NCBI RefSeq assembly: GCF_000820165.1
Contig: NZ_CDDD01000058.1
Span: 62,001-126,000 of the forward strand
DNA length: 64,000 bases
Origin: Aeromonas taiwanensis
GTDB taxonomy: Bacteria > Pseudomonadota > Gammaproteobacteria > Enterobacterales > Aeromonadaceae
Direction: 5' to 3'
Below the pieces are notes generated by a model, which saw only the letters and a program-made list of their open reading frames with translations, was not told where the DNA came from and ran no database searches. Below are positions 28,401 through 38,996 of the stretch, piece by piece; position 1 is the stretch's first letter, and every line of letters starts with the position of its first letter. The translations under genes were made by a program, and so were the position numbers.

Positions 28401-28440
28401 CTATCTGCACGATTATGCAGATAGTCGCACCTATTCTGCA
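28401..28440. promoter_or_regulatory. MocR operator: inverted plus direct repeats
   Basis: CTATCTGCA (28401-28409) and TGCAGATAG (28416-28424) form a perfect 9-bp inverted repeat around CGATTA. A third copy, CTATTCTGCA, follows in direct orientation at 28431-28440. One inverted and one direct repeat is the arrangement known for MocR regulators. It lies between the regulator and the transporter operon. Confidence 0.7.
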
Positions 28441-28536
28441 TAAACATAGCGTCCAGTCGGTCTCGTCATGGCAGTGGAGTGTTCCATCTTTTTGGCCCCC
28501 TGCCACACAATCAACGACTTACAGGGAAGTACTGCC

Positions 28537-29403
28537 ATGCAAAGACACCACGTCAAACACCCGATCGCCACCCTGCTGGGGGGCCTGTTGCTCGCCTTCA
28601 GCCTGACCAGTCACGCCGCCGATCTCCCGGAGATTGAGAAGGCCGGGGTGCTCAAAATCGCGACAGAAGATGACTATGCGCCGTTCAACTTCATGAAGGA
28701 CGGGGAACCGGAGGGTTTCCACAAGGAGGTGCTTGCCGAGCTCCAGAAATACGCTACCGGCTTCAAGCCGGAGCAGAGCATTCTGCCATGGACGGGATTG
28801 CTGGCCGCCGTTTCTGCCGGCCAGTATGACATCGCCATCACCGGCGCCCTGATCACCGACGAGCGCCTCAAGGTGTTCGACTTCATCGCCCCCGTCGCCT
28901 CGGCCCAGCACTACTACGTCAAGCGCGCCGGGGATGACCGCATCAAGGGGGTGGCGGATCTCAGCGGCAAGACGGTCGGGGTCCAGGCAGGCAGCGCGCT
29001 GCTGGCCCGTTTGCCTGAGCTGGAGGCCATGCTGGCCAAGCAGGGAGGCAAGCTCGGCGAGGTGGTGGAGTATCAATCCTACCCAGAGGCCTACGCCGAT
29101 CTCGCCAACGGCCGCCTCGACTACGTCATCAACGCCGTCATCTCGGTCAACGATCTGGTCAAGACCCGCCCCGGCGTGTTCGAGAAGGGGGAACCCGTCT
29201 CCGGCAACGGCTTCGTGAGCTGGCCCGTGCCCAAGAACAACCCCAAGCTGCTGGCCTTCATGAACGGCTTCGTCAAACACCTCAAGGAGAGCGGCAAGCT
29301 GCAGGCCCTGCAGACCAAGTGGTTCGGTGAATCCTTCGATGCCCTGCCGGACGAAGCCATCACCACGGTGGCCCAGTTCCACCAGCTGGCCGGATTGAAA
29401 TAG
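28537..29403 (+). CDS. periplasmic amino-acid-binding protein of ABC transporter
   Basis: This 288-residue family-3 solute-binding protein has a signal peptide (hydrophobic core TLLGGLLLAFSLTSHA, cleavage after SHA near residue 28). The mature part has the polar amino-acid binding fold (GVLKIATEDDYAPFNFM; SAGQYDIAITGALITDERLKVFDF; DLSGKTVGVQAGSALL). The ATG at 28537 follows AGGGAA. It is the first gene of a four-gene uptake operon. The ligand is unknown. Confidence 0.9.
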   Translation: MQRHHVKHPIATLLGGLLLAFSLTSHAADLPEIEKAGVLKIATEDDYAPFNFMKDGEPEGFHKEVLAELQKYATGFKPEQSILPWTGLLAAVSAGQYDIAITGALITDERLKVFDFIAPVASAQHYYVKRAGDDRIKGVADLSGKTVGVQAGSALLARLPELEAMLAKQGGKLGEVVEYQSYPEAYADLANGRLDYVINAVISVNDLVKTRPGVFEKGEPVSGNGFVSWPVPKNNPKLLAFMNGFVKHLKESGKLQALQTKWFGESFDALPDEAITTVAQFHQLAGLK

Positions 29404-29411
29404 TCCTGACC

Positions 29412-29433
29412 GGGCCGGCGTCCGTGCCGGCCC
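29412..29433 (+). terminator. intercistronic hairpin after the binding-protein gene
   Basis: GGGCCGGC and GCCGGCCC pair around GTCCGT just after the binding-protein stop, followed by CCTTCTG rather than a T run. Such hairpins often stabilise the binding-protein mRNA and lower readthrough into the permease genes. Confidence 0.5.
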
Positions 29434-29452
29434 CCTTCTGCGAGGAACGTCC

Positions 29453-30094
29453 ATGGATTGGAGTGCGTGGAAACTGCTGTTTGAGGGGGCCCTGACCACC
29501 CTCTGGATCTCCGGCACCGCGATCGTGCTGGGCGTCACCGCCGGCCTGCTGATCGCCCTGCTGCGTAGGGCCAGGATACCGCTGCTGGACCCTCTGCTGG
29601 CGTGCTACATCAGCCTGGCCAGGGCCACCCCCCTGGTCACCCTGGTGCTCTTCCTGTTTCTCTCCCTGCCCGCCCTGGGCATACAGCTGAACAAACAGGT
29701 GGCCGCCATCCTGGCCCTGACCCTCAATACCGCGGCCTTCAATGCCGAGATCTGGCGCTCGGCCCTGAACAATTTCTCGCGCAACCAGCACGAGGCCGCC
29801 CTGGCCGTCGGCATGACGGACCCCGTCTTCTTTCGCCGCATCATGCTGCCCCAGCTGGTCACCGTCAGCCTGCCCGCCCTGGTCAACGAGATGTCCTCGC
29901 TCATCAAGAGCAGCCCCGCGATCGCCGTCATCGGCCTGGTGGACCTGACCCGGGTCACCAACCGGATCGCCTCGGTGACCTACGAGCCCCTGCCCCCCAT
30001 CCTCGGGGCCGGCCTCATCTACGTGCTGATGATCGCCCTGCTGGTCAAGGCGCAGCACATCGCCGAGCGGCGCGCTCATCACCTCGCCATGTAA
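29453..30094 (+). CDS. amino-acid ABC transporter permease 1
   Basis: This 213-residue HisM/GlnP-type permease has an N-terminal TLWISGTAIVLGVTAG segment and the ATPase-contact EAA loop EAALAVGMTDPVFFRRIMLPQ. Five membrane helices are likely. The ATG follows GAGGAACGTCC. It pairs with the next gene to form the heterodimeric membrane channel. Confidence 0.92.
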   Translation: MDWSAWKLLFEGALTTLWISGTAIVLGVTAGLLIALLRRARIPLLDPLLACYISLARATPLVTLVLFLFLSLPALGIQLNKQVAAILALTLNTAAFNAEIWRSALNNFSRNQHEAALAVGMTDPVFFRRIMLPQLVTVSLPALVNEMSSLIKSSPAIAVIGLVDLTRVTNRIASVTYEPLPPILGAGLIYVLMIALLVKAQHIAERRAHHLAM

Positions 30095-30106
30095 CAGGAG
30101 TGCGAC

Positions 30107-30772
30107 ATGAACGAATGGGAGATCATCTGGCAGGCCCGCGGTACCTTCCTGACGGGCTTTCTCAACACCCTGGAGATGTTCGCCCTCTCCACCCTGCTCG
30201 GGTTGCTCTTCGGCGTCCTGCTGCTCTATCTGCTGGAGGGGCCGGATCACCCGCTGCGCCGGTCGATCCGCCTGCTGATCGACGCCATGCGCACCGTGCC
30301 CTTCCTGATCCTGGTCTACCTGCTCTACTACGGCCTGCCGGGGATCGGCTTTCGGCTCTCAGCCGACCATGCCGGCCTGCTCGCCCTGACGCTCTACCAC
30401 GGCGCCTACTTCGCCGAGATCCTGCGCAGCCAGCGGCTGATCATGCCCGCCGGTTACATCGAGGCCGCCCAGGCCCACGGCTTTCGCCACTTCACCCTCT
30501 ATCGCCGCATCATACTGCCGTCGGTACTGATGAGCGCGCTGCCGCTGCTCGGCAACCAGTTCATTCTCTGCCTCAAGGACACCGCCTTCCTGTGCATCAT
30601 CACGGTGCGCGAGGTGACGGCGGCGGCCAACACGGTGCAGTCGACCTACTTCATCCCGCTCAAGGCGTTCGCCGTGGCCATCCTGCTGTACTGGCTGGTC
30701 ACCCTGGCCATCGAGTTCGGCATTCGCCGGGCGGGCCGCCTTGGCCAGCAACGAGGACTCCAGCATGTCTGA
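30107..30772 (+). CDS. amino-acid ABC transporter permease 2
   Basis: This 221-residue partner permease has the same family pattern (FLNTLEMFALSTLLGLLFG at the start; EAA loop EAAQAHGFRHFTLYRRIILPS). It starts 12 bp after permease 1, and its end overlaps the ATPase gene by 8 bp. Confidence 0.92.
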   Translation: MNEWEIIWQARGTFLTGFLNTLEMFALSTLLGLLFGVLLLYLLEGPDHPLRRSIRLLIDAMRTVPFLILVYLLYYGLPGIGFRLSADHAGLLALTLYHGAYFAEILRSQRLIMPAGYIEAAQAHGFRHFTLYRRIILPSVLMSALPLLGNQFILCLKDTAFLCIITVREVTAAANTVQSTYFIPLKAFAVAILLYWLVTLAIEFGIRRAGRLGQQRGLQHV

Positions 30773-31529
30773 ACACGCCGCCATCACCATCCAGAAGCTC
30801 TCCAAGCACTTCGACAACGTCGAGGTGCTGCGCGATATCAACCTGACCGTCAAGAAGGGAGAAGTGGTCAGCATTCTCGGCTCGTCCGGCTCCGGCAAGT
30901 CGACCCTGCTGCGCTGCATGAACTGGCTCGAACAGCCGGATCGAGGCGCCGTCTACCTGGGGGATCAGCGCCTCGGGATCGATCCCGCCAGCGGCAAGCC
31001 CATGGGCAACCGCCAGCTGGCGGCCCTGCGCGAGCGCATCGGCATGGTCTTCCAGAGCTTCAACCTGTGGCCGCACCTGACGGTGCTGCAGAACGTGACC
31101 GAGGCGCTGTGCCACGTGAAGAAGCTGCCGCGGGAGCAGGCGGTCACCATAGCCCGCACCCAGCTGGAGAAGGTCGGCATGCTGGAGAAGGCGGGCGCCT
31201 TCCCCATCACGCTCTCCGGCGGCCAGAAACAGCGCGTCGCCATCGCCCGCTCCCTGGCCATGAGCCCGGAGGTGCTGCTGTTCGACGAACCCACCTCGGC
31301 CCTCGACCCCGAGCGGGTGGGCGAGGTGCTGGCGGTGATGAAGGCGCTCTCCGCCGAAGGCTACACCATGGTGGTGGTCACCCACGAAATGGAGTTTGCC
31401 CGCGCCGTCTCGGATCAGGTGGTGTTCCTGGAGAAGGGCAAGCTGATCGAGCAGGCGCCGCCGGAGGAGTTCTTCCTGCGCCCCCGTTCGGAGCGGGTGC
31501 GCCAGTTCCTGCAGACGGTGCGTCAATGA
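30765..31529 (+). CDS. amino-acid ABC transporter ATPase
   Basis: This 254-residue GlnQ/HisP-type ATPase has Walker A GSSGSGKST, Q-loop VFQSFNLWPHLT, signature LSGGQKQR, Walker B VLLFDEPTSALDP and H-loop VTHEM. The ATG at 30765 follows ACGAGGAC, inside the end of permease 2; an earlier frame start at 30741 lacks a binding site. It closes the operon and is followed by a terminator. Confidence 0.93.
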   Translation: MSEHAAITIQKLSKHFDNVEVLRDINLTVKKGEVVSILGSSGSGKSTLLRCMNWLEQPDRGAVYLGDQRLGIDPASGKPMGNRQLAALRERIGMVFQSFNLWPHLTVLQNVTEALCHVKKLPREQAVTIARTQLEKVGMLEKAGAFPITLSGGQKQRVAIARSLAMSPEVLLFDEPTSALDPERVGEVLAVMKALSAEGYTMVVVTHEMEFARAVSDQVVFLEKGKLIEQAPPEEFFLRPRSERVRQFLQTVRQ

Positions 31530-31547
31530 GGTGGCCGGCTGGAATGC

Positions 31548-31574
31548 AAAGAGGCACGCATGGCGTGCCTCTTT
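31548..31574. terminator. bidirectional terminator ABC operon / ydfG
   Basis: AAAGAGGCACGC and GCGTGCCTCTTT pair around ATG. A T run follows on the plus strand, and the A run serves the convergent minus-strand dehydrogenase gene. Confidence 0.85.
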
Positions 31575-31596
31575 TCGTTTCGGTCTTTGCCCGGCC

Positions 31597-33175
<1,579 letters not shown>

Positions 33176-33304
33176 GGCCAGACGCAGGGCGGCCTTGGGA
33201 CACAGGCTGGCCCCATGGCGCGGCGGCGCTGGCCCTATCGCCGCCCCGGCCCGCTCCTTACTCTGGGCTGACACCTTGCCCGCACGCATCCCAAGGAGGC
33301 CAAG

Positions 33305-34624
33305 ATGACGCACGGCAGCGAAACCCCAGTCACCAATCAGCAGGTCTGGCAGCTCGACAGGGAGTATGTGTTTCACTCCTGGTCGGTACAGGGAGGGCTG
33401 GACCCTCTCGTGATCGCGGGGGGCAGCGGTTGCACCCTGTTCGACCACGACGGCAAACACTACCTCGACTTCAGCAGCCAGCTGGTCAACACCAACATCG
33501 GCCACCAGCACCCGGCGGTGGTGGCCGCCATCCAGCAGCAGGCGGCCACCCTGGCCACCATAGCGCCGGCCACCGCCAACCTGACCCGCGGCGAGGCGGC
33601 CAAGCGCATCGTGGCGCGCGCGCCAGCCCGCTTCAACAAGGTGTTCTTCACCAACGCGGGGGCGGATGCCAACGAGAACGCGATGCGCATGGCGCGCATC
33701 TACACCGGCCGCAGCAAGATACTGTCGGCCTATCGTTCCTATCACGGCAACACGGGCGGGGCCATCGTCGCCACGGGGGACTTCCGCCGCCTGCCCAACG
33801 AGTACGCCCAGGGGCACGTCCACTTCTTCAACCCCTATCTCTACCGCTCCGAGTTCGGCGCCCGGGACGAGGCCGAGGAGTGTGCCCGCGCCCTGCACCA
33901 TCTGCGCCGCACCATAGAGTGCGAAGGGCCCCACACCATTGCCGCCATCCTGCTGGAAACCGTGCCCGGCACCGCCGGGGTGCTGGTACCGCCCCCCGGC
34001 TACCTGCCCGGGGTACGCGCCCTGTGCGACGAGTTTGGCATCCTGCTGATCCTGGACGAGGTGATGGCCGGTTTCGGCCGTTGCGGCAGCTGGTTCGCCT
34101 TCGAACAGTTCGGGGTGGAGCCGGATCTGATCACCTTTGCCAAGGGGGTCAACTCCGGCTATGTGCCCGCCGGCGGCGTGCTCATCTCGGCCCCCGTCTC
34201 GGCCTATTTCGAGGATCACTACTTCCCGGGGGGGCTGACCTACTCCGGCCATCCCCTGGCCATGGCGGCCATCGTCGCGACCCTGGACGCCATGACGGAG
34301 GAGCAGATGGTCGAGCAGGCGACCCGAACCGGTCGCGAGCTACTGGGCCCCGGCCTGCGGCAGCTGGCGCAGAAGCACGAGGTGATCGGCGAGGTGCGCG
34401 GCCTCGGTCTGTTCTGGGCCCTGGAGCTGGTGTCGGACAGGGCGCGGCGCACCCCGCTGCCGGCGGATCGCATGGGGCAGATCAAGCGGGCGCTGATCGA
34501 GCGCGGCCTGCTGCCCTTCGTGGTCGACAATCGCATCCATGTGGTCCCGCCCTGCGTCGTCAGCGCCGCCGAGGTGGAGACGGGTCTCACCATCCTGGAT
34601 CAGGTCCTCGCCCTGCATGCCTGA
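33305..34624 (+). CDS. class III PLP-dependent aminotransferase
   Basis: This 439-residue omega-amino-acid:pyruvate/taurine-type aminotransferase has the family motifs FFTNAGADANENAMRMAR, the cofactor-aspartate segment LLILDEVMAGFGRCG, and the PLP lysine in ITFAKGVNSGYVPAGG. The ATG follows AAGGAGG. The neighbourhood (a TauE-like exporter and, further off, a MocR-regulated amino-acid importer) suggests breakdown of an amino compound such as taurine or a beta-amino acid, but the substrate cannot be read from the sequence. Confidence 0.87.
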   Translation: MTHGSETPVTNQQVWQLDREYVFHSWSVQGGLDPLVIAGGSGCTLFDHDGKHYLDFSSQLVNTNIGHQHPAVVAAIQQQAATLATIAPATANLTRGEAAKRIVARAPARFNKVFFTNAGADANENAMRMARIYTGRSKILSAYRSYHGNTGGAIVATGDFRRLPNEYAQGHVHFFNPYLYRSEFGARDEAEECARALHHLRRTIECEGPHTIAAILLETVPGTAGVLVPPPGYLPGVRALCDEFGILLILDEVMAGFGRCGSWFAFEQFGVEPDLITFAKGVNSGYVPAGGVLISAPVSAYFEDHYFPGGLTYSGHPLAMAAIVATLDAMTEEQMVEQATRTGRELLGPGLRQLAQKHEVIGEVRGLGLFWALELVSDRARRTPLPADRMGQIKRALIERGLLPFVVDNRIHVVPPCVVSAAEVETGLTILDQVLALHA

Positions 34625-34629
34625 CCCCG

Positions 34630-34650
34630 AGGCGCCCCCTGGGGGCGCCT
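34630..34650 (+). terminator. terminator after the aminotransferase gene
   Basis: AGGCGCCCC and GGGGCGCCT form a 9-bp GC-rich stem with a 3-nt loop just after the stop, followed by TCCTCTTCTTTC. Confidence 0.7.
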
Positions 34651-34738
34651 TCCTCTTCTTTCTGTCATCCGCCGCCAGCTCCATTCTGGTATCCTAGTGA
34701 CCATTTCCGACCCGATCCGTCACCAGGAAACCGCTTCT

Positions 34739-36163
34739 ATGTCCCTTTCTACCCGCAATGGAGCCAAGCAGCGCGAACAGGATCGTTACCGCATCCTGGC
34801 CCTGCTGCTGGCCGACGACGACCTCACCGACAGCCTGCGCGACGCCGAGACACCGCTCGATGCGGTGCTGCGCGAACGGGCCGACGAGATCGCCACCATG
34901 GTCAACCGCCTGCCGGCGGCCGACATCGCCGACGCCGTCGAGTCACTGCCGCCGGACGAGCGTCACGCCCTGTGGGCGCTGGTCGATCCGGACAGGCGTG
35001 GCCAGGTGCTGGTCGAGGCGTCGGAAACCGTGTGGGACAGCCTCATCAGCGGCATGAGCGACAAGGCGCTGCTGCACGCCCTGAGCACCCTCGACATCGA
35101 CGATCAGATCTACCTGGGGCAATACCTGCCCCGCAACCTGATGGGGCGGCTGCTCACCTCCATGGCCCCCATGGACAGGGAGCGGGTGCGGGAGGTGATC
35201 CGCTATGGCAAGCACACAGTCGGCGCCATGATGGACTTCGAGCTCATCACGGTGCGTCCCGATGTCAGCCTCGCCACCGTGCAGCGCTACCTGCGCCTGC
35301 GCGGCCAGATCCCGGACAACACGGACAAGCTGTTCGTCACCGACAGGCGCAACCGGCTGCAGGGGGAGCTGCCGCTCACGACCGTGCTGCTGCACAAGCC
35401 GGAAACCAGGGTGAGCGACGTGATGGAGCAGGACCCCGTCACCTTCGACCCGGAGGACAACGACGAGGCGGCGGCCCGCACCTTCGAGCGGGACGATCTC
35501 GTCTCCGCCGCCGTGGTGGATGCCAAGGGCAAGCTGATGGGCCGGCTCACCGTCGCCGAGGTGGTGGACCTGGTCTATGAGGAGAGCGACACCGATCTGC
35601 GCCGCATGGGGGGGATCAGCGAGGAAGAAGACGTGTTCGCGCCGGTCGCCAAGGCGGTCAAGACCCGCTGGGCCTGGCTGGCCATCAACCTCTGCACCGC
35701 CTTCGTGGCGTCGCGGGTGATCGGCCTGTTCGAGCACACCATCTCCCAGCTGGTGGCGCTGGCCGCCCTGATGCCCATCGTCGCCGGCATCGGTGGCAAC
35801 ACAGGCAACCAGACCATCACCATGATAGTGCGGGCCCTGGCGTTGCAGCACATCCAGACCGGCAACGTCTCCTTCCTGTTGTGGCGCGAACTGGGGGTGG
35901 CCCTGATCAACGGCCTGGTGTGGGGCGGCATCATGGGCATCGCCACCTTCCTGCTTTATCAGGATGCGGCGCTGGGGGGCGTGATGACCCTCGCCATGAT
36001 CCTCAACCTGCTGGTGGCGGCCCTGATGGGGGTCATCATCCCCATGACCATGAGCCGGCTGGGGCGCGACCCGGCGGTGGGGGCCAGCGTGATGATCACC
36101 GCCATCACCGACACCGGCGGCTTCTTCATCTTCCTGGGGCTGGCGACCCTCTTCCTGCTCTGA
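34739..36163 (+). CDS. mgtE: magnesium transporter MgtE
   Basis: This 474-residue MgtE channel has a cytosolic N domain with helical repeats (residues about 20-130), two CBS domains (about 135-260; the first begins TVGAMMDFELITVRP, the second VSDVMEQDPVTFDPEDND), a connecting helix, and five membrane helices containing the selectivity segment PIVAGIGGNTGNQTITMIVRA. The ATG at 34739 follows AGGAAA; an in-frame GTG at 34697 lacks support. Confidence 0.94.
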   Translation: MSLSTRNGAKQREQDRYRILALLLADDDLTDSLRDAETPLDAVLRERADEIATMVNRLPAADIADAVESLPPDERHALWALVDPDRRGQVLVEASETVWDSLISGMSDKALLHALSTLDIDDQIYLGQYLPRNLMGRLLTSMAPMDRERVREVIRYGKHTVGAMMDFELITVRPDVSLATVQRYLRLRGQIPDNTDKLFVTDRRNRLQGELPLTTVLLHKPETRVSDVMEQDPVTFDPEDNDEAAARTFERDDLVSAAVVDAKGKLMGRLTVAEVVDLVYEESDTDLRRMGGISEEEDVFAPVAKAVKTRWAWLAINLCTAFVASRVIGLFEHTISQLVALAALMPIVAGIGGNTGNQTITMIVRALALQHIQTGNVSFLLWRELGVALINGLVWGGIMGIATFLLYQDAALGGVMTLAMILNLLVAALMGVIIPMTMSRLGRDPAVGASVMITAITDTGGFFIFLGLATLFLL

Positions 36164-36185
36164 CACTCGCCCATCGCCCATGAAC

Positions 36186-36212
36186 AAGGGAGCCATTATG
36201 GCTCCCTTTTTC
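36186..36212. terminator. bidirectional terminator mgtE / chemoreceptor gene
   Basis: AAGGGAGCC and GGCTCCCTT pair around ATTAT, followed by TTT. It lies between the convergent mgtE and chemoreceptor genes. Confidence 0.85.
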
Positions 36213-36241
36213 ATGCAGCTGGCGTTATGCAGGTGACGGGG

Positions 36242-38095
36242 TCACACCCGGTACTGCTCCACCGCCCGGTTCAGCACCCTGGCCTGTTCGCTCAATCCCT
36301 GGCTGGCACGGGCATTCTCCTCCGCCATCTGGCTCGACTCCCCCGCGATGTCGCGGATATTGCTGACGTTGCGGTTCACCTCGCCGGCCACCAGGCTCTG
36401 CTGCTCGATGGCGGCGGCGATCTGGGTGCTCATGTCCATGATGCGGGTAACATCCTGGGTGATCTGGCCGAGCAGCTCTCCCGCCAGGGTCGCCTGCTGC
36501 ACGCTCTGGCCACCCTGCTCCCGGCAATCCGCCATCCTCGTCACTATGTGGCCGGTCTGCTGCTGCAGCGAGCCGATGATGACGGCGATCTCCTGGGTCG
36601 ACTGCTGGGTGCGGATGGCAAGGCTGCGCACCTCGTCCGCCACCACCGCGAAGCCACGGCCCTGCTCCCCCGCCCGCGCCGCCTCGATGGCCGCGTTGAG
36701 CGCCAGCAGATTGGTCTGATCCGCGATCCCCCGGATCACCTCCAGTACCGAGCCTATGGTCTCGCTCTCCCGCTGCAGCTGGCTCACTTCGCCTGAGGCC
36801 TGCTCCAGCTGGGTTGCCAGGGTGTGGATCTGGTGGATGGTCTGCTCGACCGCACCGCGCCCCTCGCTGGCCTTGTGGTTGGTGGCCGCGGCATCGTTCG
36901 CCGCCTGCTCCGTGCTGCGGGCGATCTCCTCGATGGTGGAACCCATCTCGGTGGAGGCCGTCGCCACCTGATCCGTCTCCAGCAGCTGGCGCTGCGCGCC
37001 CTCGCTGGTGCGGTGCACGTTGCCTGCGAGGTGCTCCGCCGCCCCGGTCAGGGTGTGCACGCTCTGCTTCACATCCCCGATCAGGTGGCGGAAGCCATCC
37101 AGCATCACATCCAGATTGCCCGCCAGCTGCGCCATCTCGTCATCCCCCCGCAGGGCGATGCGCAGGCGCAGATCGTTGTCCTGGCGGATGCGATTGACCG
37201 TGTCATTGACCCGCGCGATAGGCCTGTCGATGCTGCGTCCCAGGAGCACGCTCATGAAGCCGATGACCAGGATGATCAGAGCACCGCAAGCCAGCATCAG
37301 GCGGTTGAAGCCCTTGGTCTGGCTGGCCAGTTCACTCTCTATCTGCTGACCCACCCTGCCGAGGGTCTGCTCGGCCTGTTGCACCTGGGCGCGCATCTGG
37401 CCGCGCAGACCGGCCTCCTCGCTCAGCCCCAGCTGCTGCATCCCCTGCACCAGGGCCACGAAGTCCTGGCGATACTGTTCGCTGGCCTGCTCCAGCTCGG
37501 TGCGCTGCTCCTCAGGCAACGCGCTCAGCCCCTGCTGGAAATCCTTGTGCAGGGTCTGGAAGCGATCCAGATACTGGATGTCGGTGCGCAGCATGAAGTC
37601 CTTCTCCGCCCGCCTCAGCTGCAGCATGGTGATCAGCAAGCCCTGCTGATCCTGCACCTTGAGGGCCTCCTCCACCCTGTGCACCGCCGCCCGCAGCCTG
37701 CCATAGAGGCCGTCCTCCGGCCCCAGGCCAATCTTCTTCTGCTGGGTGACCAGTTCGTTGAAGGCCTTGCCATAGGCGCTGACCCGGCCATCCAGCCCGG
37801 TCAGTTCGGCACGGGCAGCACCGAGGTTGTCATCCTCCCCCAGCGCCCTGTCGAGCCTGTGGATCTCCGTCAGCACGGTGTTGAACCGCTCGGTGACGGC
37901 CGGATCCTTGTGTAACAGGAAGTCCTGCTCTATCCGCCTCAACTGCAACATGGACAACTCGAGGCCGTCGACGCTGCGCTGTGCCTCCATCATGTGCCGG
38001 CTCTCCTTGCTGGCGTAGAAGAAGAGTCCGCTCAGGGTCAACATGGCCGTGGCGACAAGAACGGTATTCAGTATCAGCTTGTGACGGATCAGCAC
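36242..38095 (-). CDS. methyl-accepting chemotaxis protein with HBM-type ligand domain
   Basis: This 617-residue chemoreceptor has membrane segment 1 at residues 8-28, a long all-helical periplasmic domain with two similar halves ([20 protein letters not shown] and [20 protein letters not shown]), segment 2 near 268-290, a HAMP region, and a signalling domain with the hairpin tip [34 protein letters not shown]. The repeated LQLRR-x-EKDFxLR motif is the mark of helical bimodular (HBM) domains, known to sense TCA intermediates or quinate in Pseudomonas. No C-terminal CheR-docking pentapeptide is seen. Confidence 0.93.
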   Translation of the reverse strand: MLIRHKLILNTVLVATAMLTLSGLFFYASKESRHMMEAQRSVDGLELSMLQLRRIEQDFLLHKDPAVTERFNTVLTEIHRLDRALGEDDNLGAARAELTGLDGRVSAYGKAFNELVTQQKKIGLGPEDGLYGRLRAAVHRVEEALKVQDQQGLLITMLQLRRAEKDFMLRTDIQYLDRFQTLHKDFQQGLSALPEEQRTELEQASEQYRQDFVALVQGMQQLGLSEEAGLRGQMRAQVQQAEQTLGRVGQQIESELASQTKGFNRLMLACGALIILVIGFMSVLLGRSIDRPIARVNDTVNRIRQDNDLRLRIALRGDDEMAQLAGNLDVMLDGFRHLIGDVKQSVHTLTGAAEHLAGNVHRTSEGAQRQLLETDQVATASTEMGSTIEEIARSTEQAANDAAATNHKASEGRGAVEQTIHQIHTLATQLEQASGEVSQLQRESETIGSVLEVIRGIADQTNLLALNAAIEAARAGEQGRGFAVVADEVRSLAIRTQQSTQEIAVIIGSLQQQTGHIVTRMADCREQGGQSVQQATLAGELLGQITQDVTRIMDMSTQIAAAIEQQSLVAGEVNRNVSNIRDIAGESSQMAEENARASQGLSEQARVLNRAVEQYRV

Positions 38096-38238
38096 GATAA
38101 ACCTCGGGATCAGGGGGTGGACTGCATCGGGCGCGTGCAGAATACGTTATCCATATGTCCGTTCAAGGAATATTCATTGAAATGCCACCCCCACTCCTTA
38201 TACTGGATCCACCTGTTTCCAGCGGTGGATCTGACACA

Positions 38239-38724
38239 ATGGAATACAACACTTCAGAACTGTGCGACATCTATCAGGACATGGTGGATGTACTCGAACC
38301 CATGCTCTGTTCCTTCGGTGGTCGTGCCTCTTTCGGCGGCGTCATCACCACGGTCAAATGCTTCGAATCCAACGGCCTCATCCGTGAGCTGGTCAAGGAG
38401 AATGGCGCCGGTCGCGTGCTGCTGATCGACGGTGGCGGCTCCATGCGCCGGGCGCTGATCGACAGCGAGATTGCCACCACGGCGGCGGAGAACGAGTGGG
38501 AAGGGATCGTCTGCTACGGCTGCGTTCGCGAGGTCGACATTCTGGAGGATCTCGACATCGGCATTCAGGCCCTGGCCGCCATCCCGGTCGGTGCCGACAG
38601 CAAGGACATCGGTGAGACCGATCTGCCGGTCAACTTCGGCGGTGTCACCTTCCTGCCGGACGATCATCTCTACGCGGACACGACGGGGGTGATCCTCTCC
38701 CCCGATGCCCTCGACATCGAGTGA
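38239..38724 (+). CDS. rraA: ribonuclease E activity regulator RraA
   Basis: RraA binds RNase E and restrains mRNA decay. Its 161 residues equal the E. coli length, with [22 protein letters not shown] at the start, [33 protein letters not shown] and VVGCVRE-type [11 protein letters not shown]. The ATG at 38239 gives the family N-terminus; the open frame back to 38155 is not homologous. A terminator follows. Confidence 0.96.
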   Translation: MEYNTSELCDIYQDMVDVLEPMLCSFGGRASFGGVITTVKCFESNGLIRELVKENGAGRVLLIDGGGSMRRALIDSEIATTAAENEWEGIVCYGCVREVDILEDLDIGIQALAAIPVGADSKDIGETDLPVNFGGVTFLPDDHLYADTTGVILSPDALDIE

Positions 38725-38740
38725 TCGGATGGAGACGAAG

Positions 38741-38766
38741 AATGGGAGCCTGGGCTCCCATTTTTT
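38741..38766 (+). terminator. terminator after rraA
   Basis: AATGGGAGCC and GGCTCCCATT pair around TG, followed by T residues. Confidence 0.88.
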
Positions 38767-38792
38767 ATGCCTGTCGTTCACCGAAAACAGGC

Positions 38793-38905
38793 AAAAAAAG
38801 AGGGCCAGTAAACTACTGGCCCCTTAACTGGAAGCAATGTGAGCAATGTCGTGCCTTCACAAGAAGTCCATCACGTTGGAACAAATGAAGTCTTTCCCGG
38901 AAAAC
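38793..38905 (-). ncRNA. ryhB: RyhB iron-responsive small RNA
   Basis: On the minus strand the segment GCACGACATTGCTCACATTG, continuing into CTTCCAG, is identical to the conserved target-pairing core of enterobacterial RyhB. It is followed by a terminator stem (GGGCCAGTA/TACTGGCCC, 38822-38802) and a TCTTTTTTT tract that would form the Hfq-binding tail. The promoter upstream has TTGCAC-N17-TATTGT with a Fur box across it, putting the 5' end near 38905 and the length near 113 nt. RyhB, with Hfq, lowers iron-using proteins (for example SodB, succinate dehydrogenase) when iron is scarce. It lies between rraA and yhhQ with its own signals. Confidence 0.92.
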
Positions 38906-38911
38906 AAGTTA

Positions 38912-38940
38912 ACAATAATCATTCTCATTTAACTGTGCAA
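38912..38940 (-). promoter_or_regulatory. ryhB promoter with Fur box
   Basis: Minus strand: -35 TTGCAC (38940-38935), 17-bp spacer, -10 TATTGT (38917-38912). Between and over the -10 lies TGAGAAT-G-ATTATTG (38927-38913), which fits the 7-1-7 Fur consensus TGATAAT-N-ATTATCA at 12 of 14 positions. Fur with iron should block this promoter. Confidence 0.85.
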
Positions 38941-38967
38941 GCCTTATTTGTGAAAAGCGCAAAAAAA

Positions 38968-38995
38968 ATGACCACAGGTGACTGTGGTCATTTTC
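38968..38995 (-). terminator. terminator of yhhQ
   Basis: AAATGACCACAG and CTGTGGTCATTT pair around GTGA. On the minus strand the stem is followed by a long T run, ending yhhQ just ahead of the ryhB promoter. Confidence 0.9.
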
Positions 38996-38996
38996 G

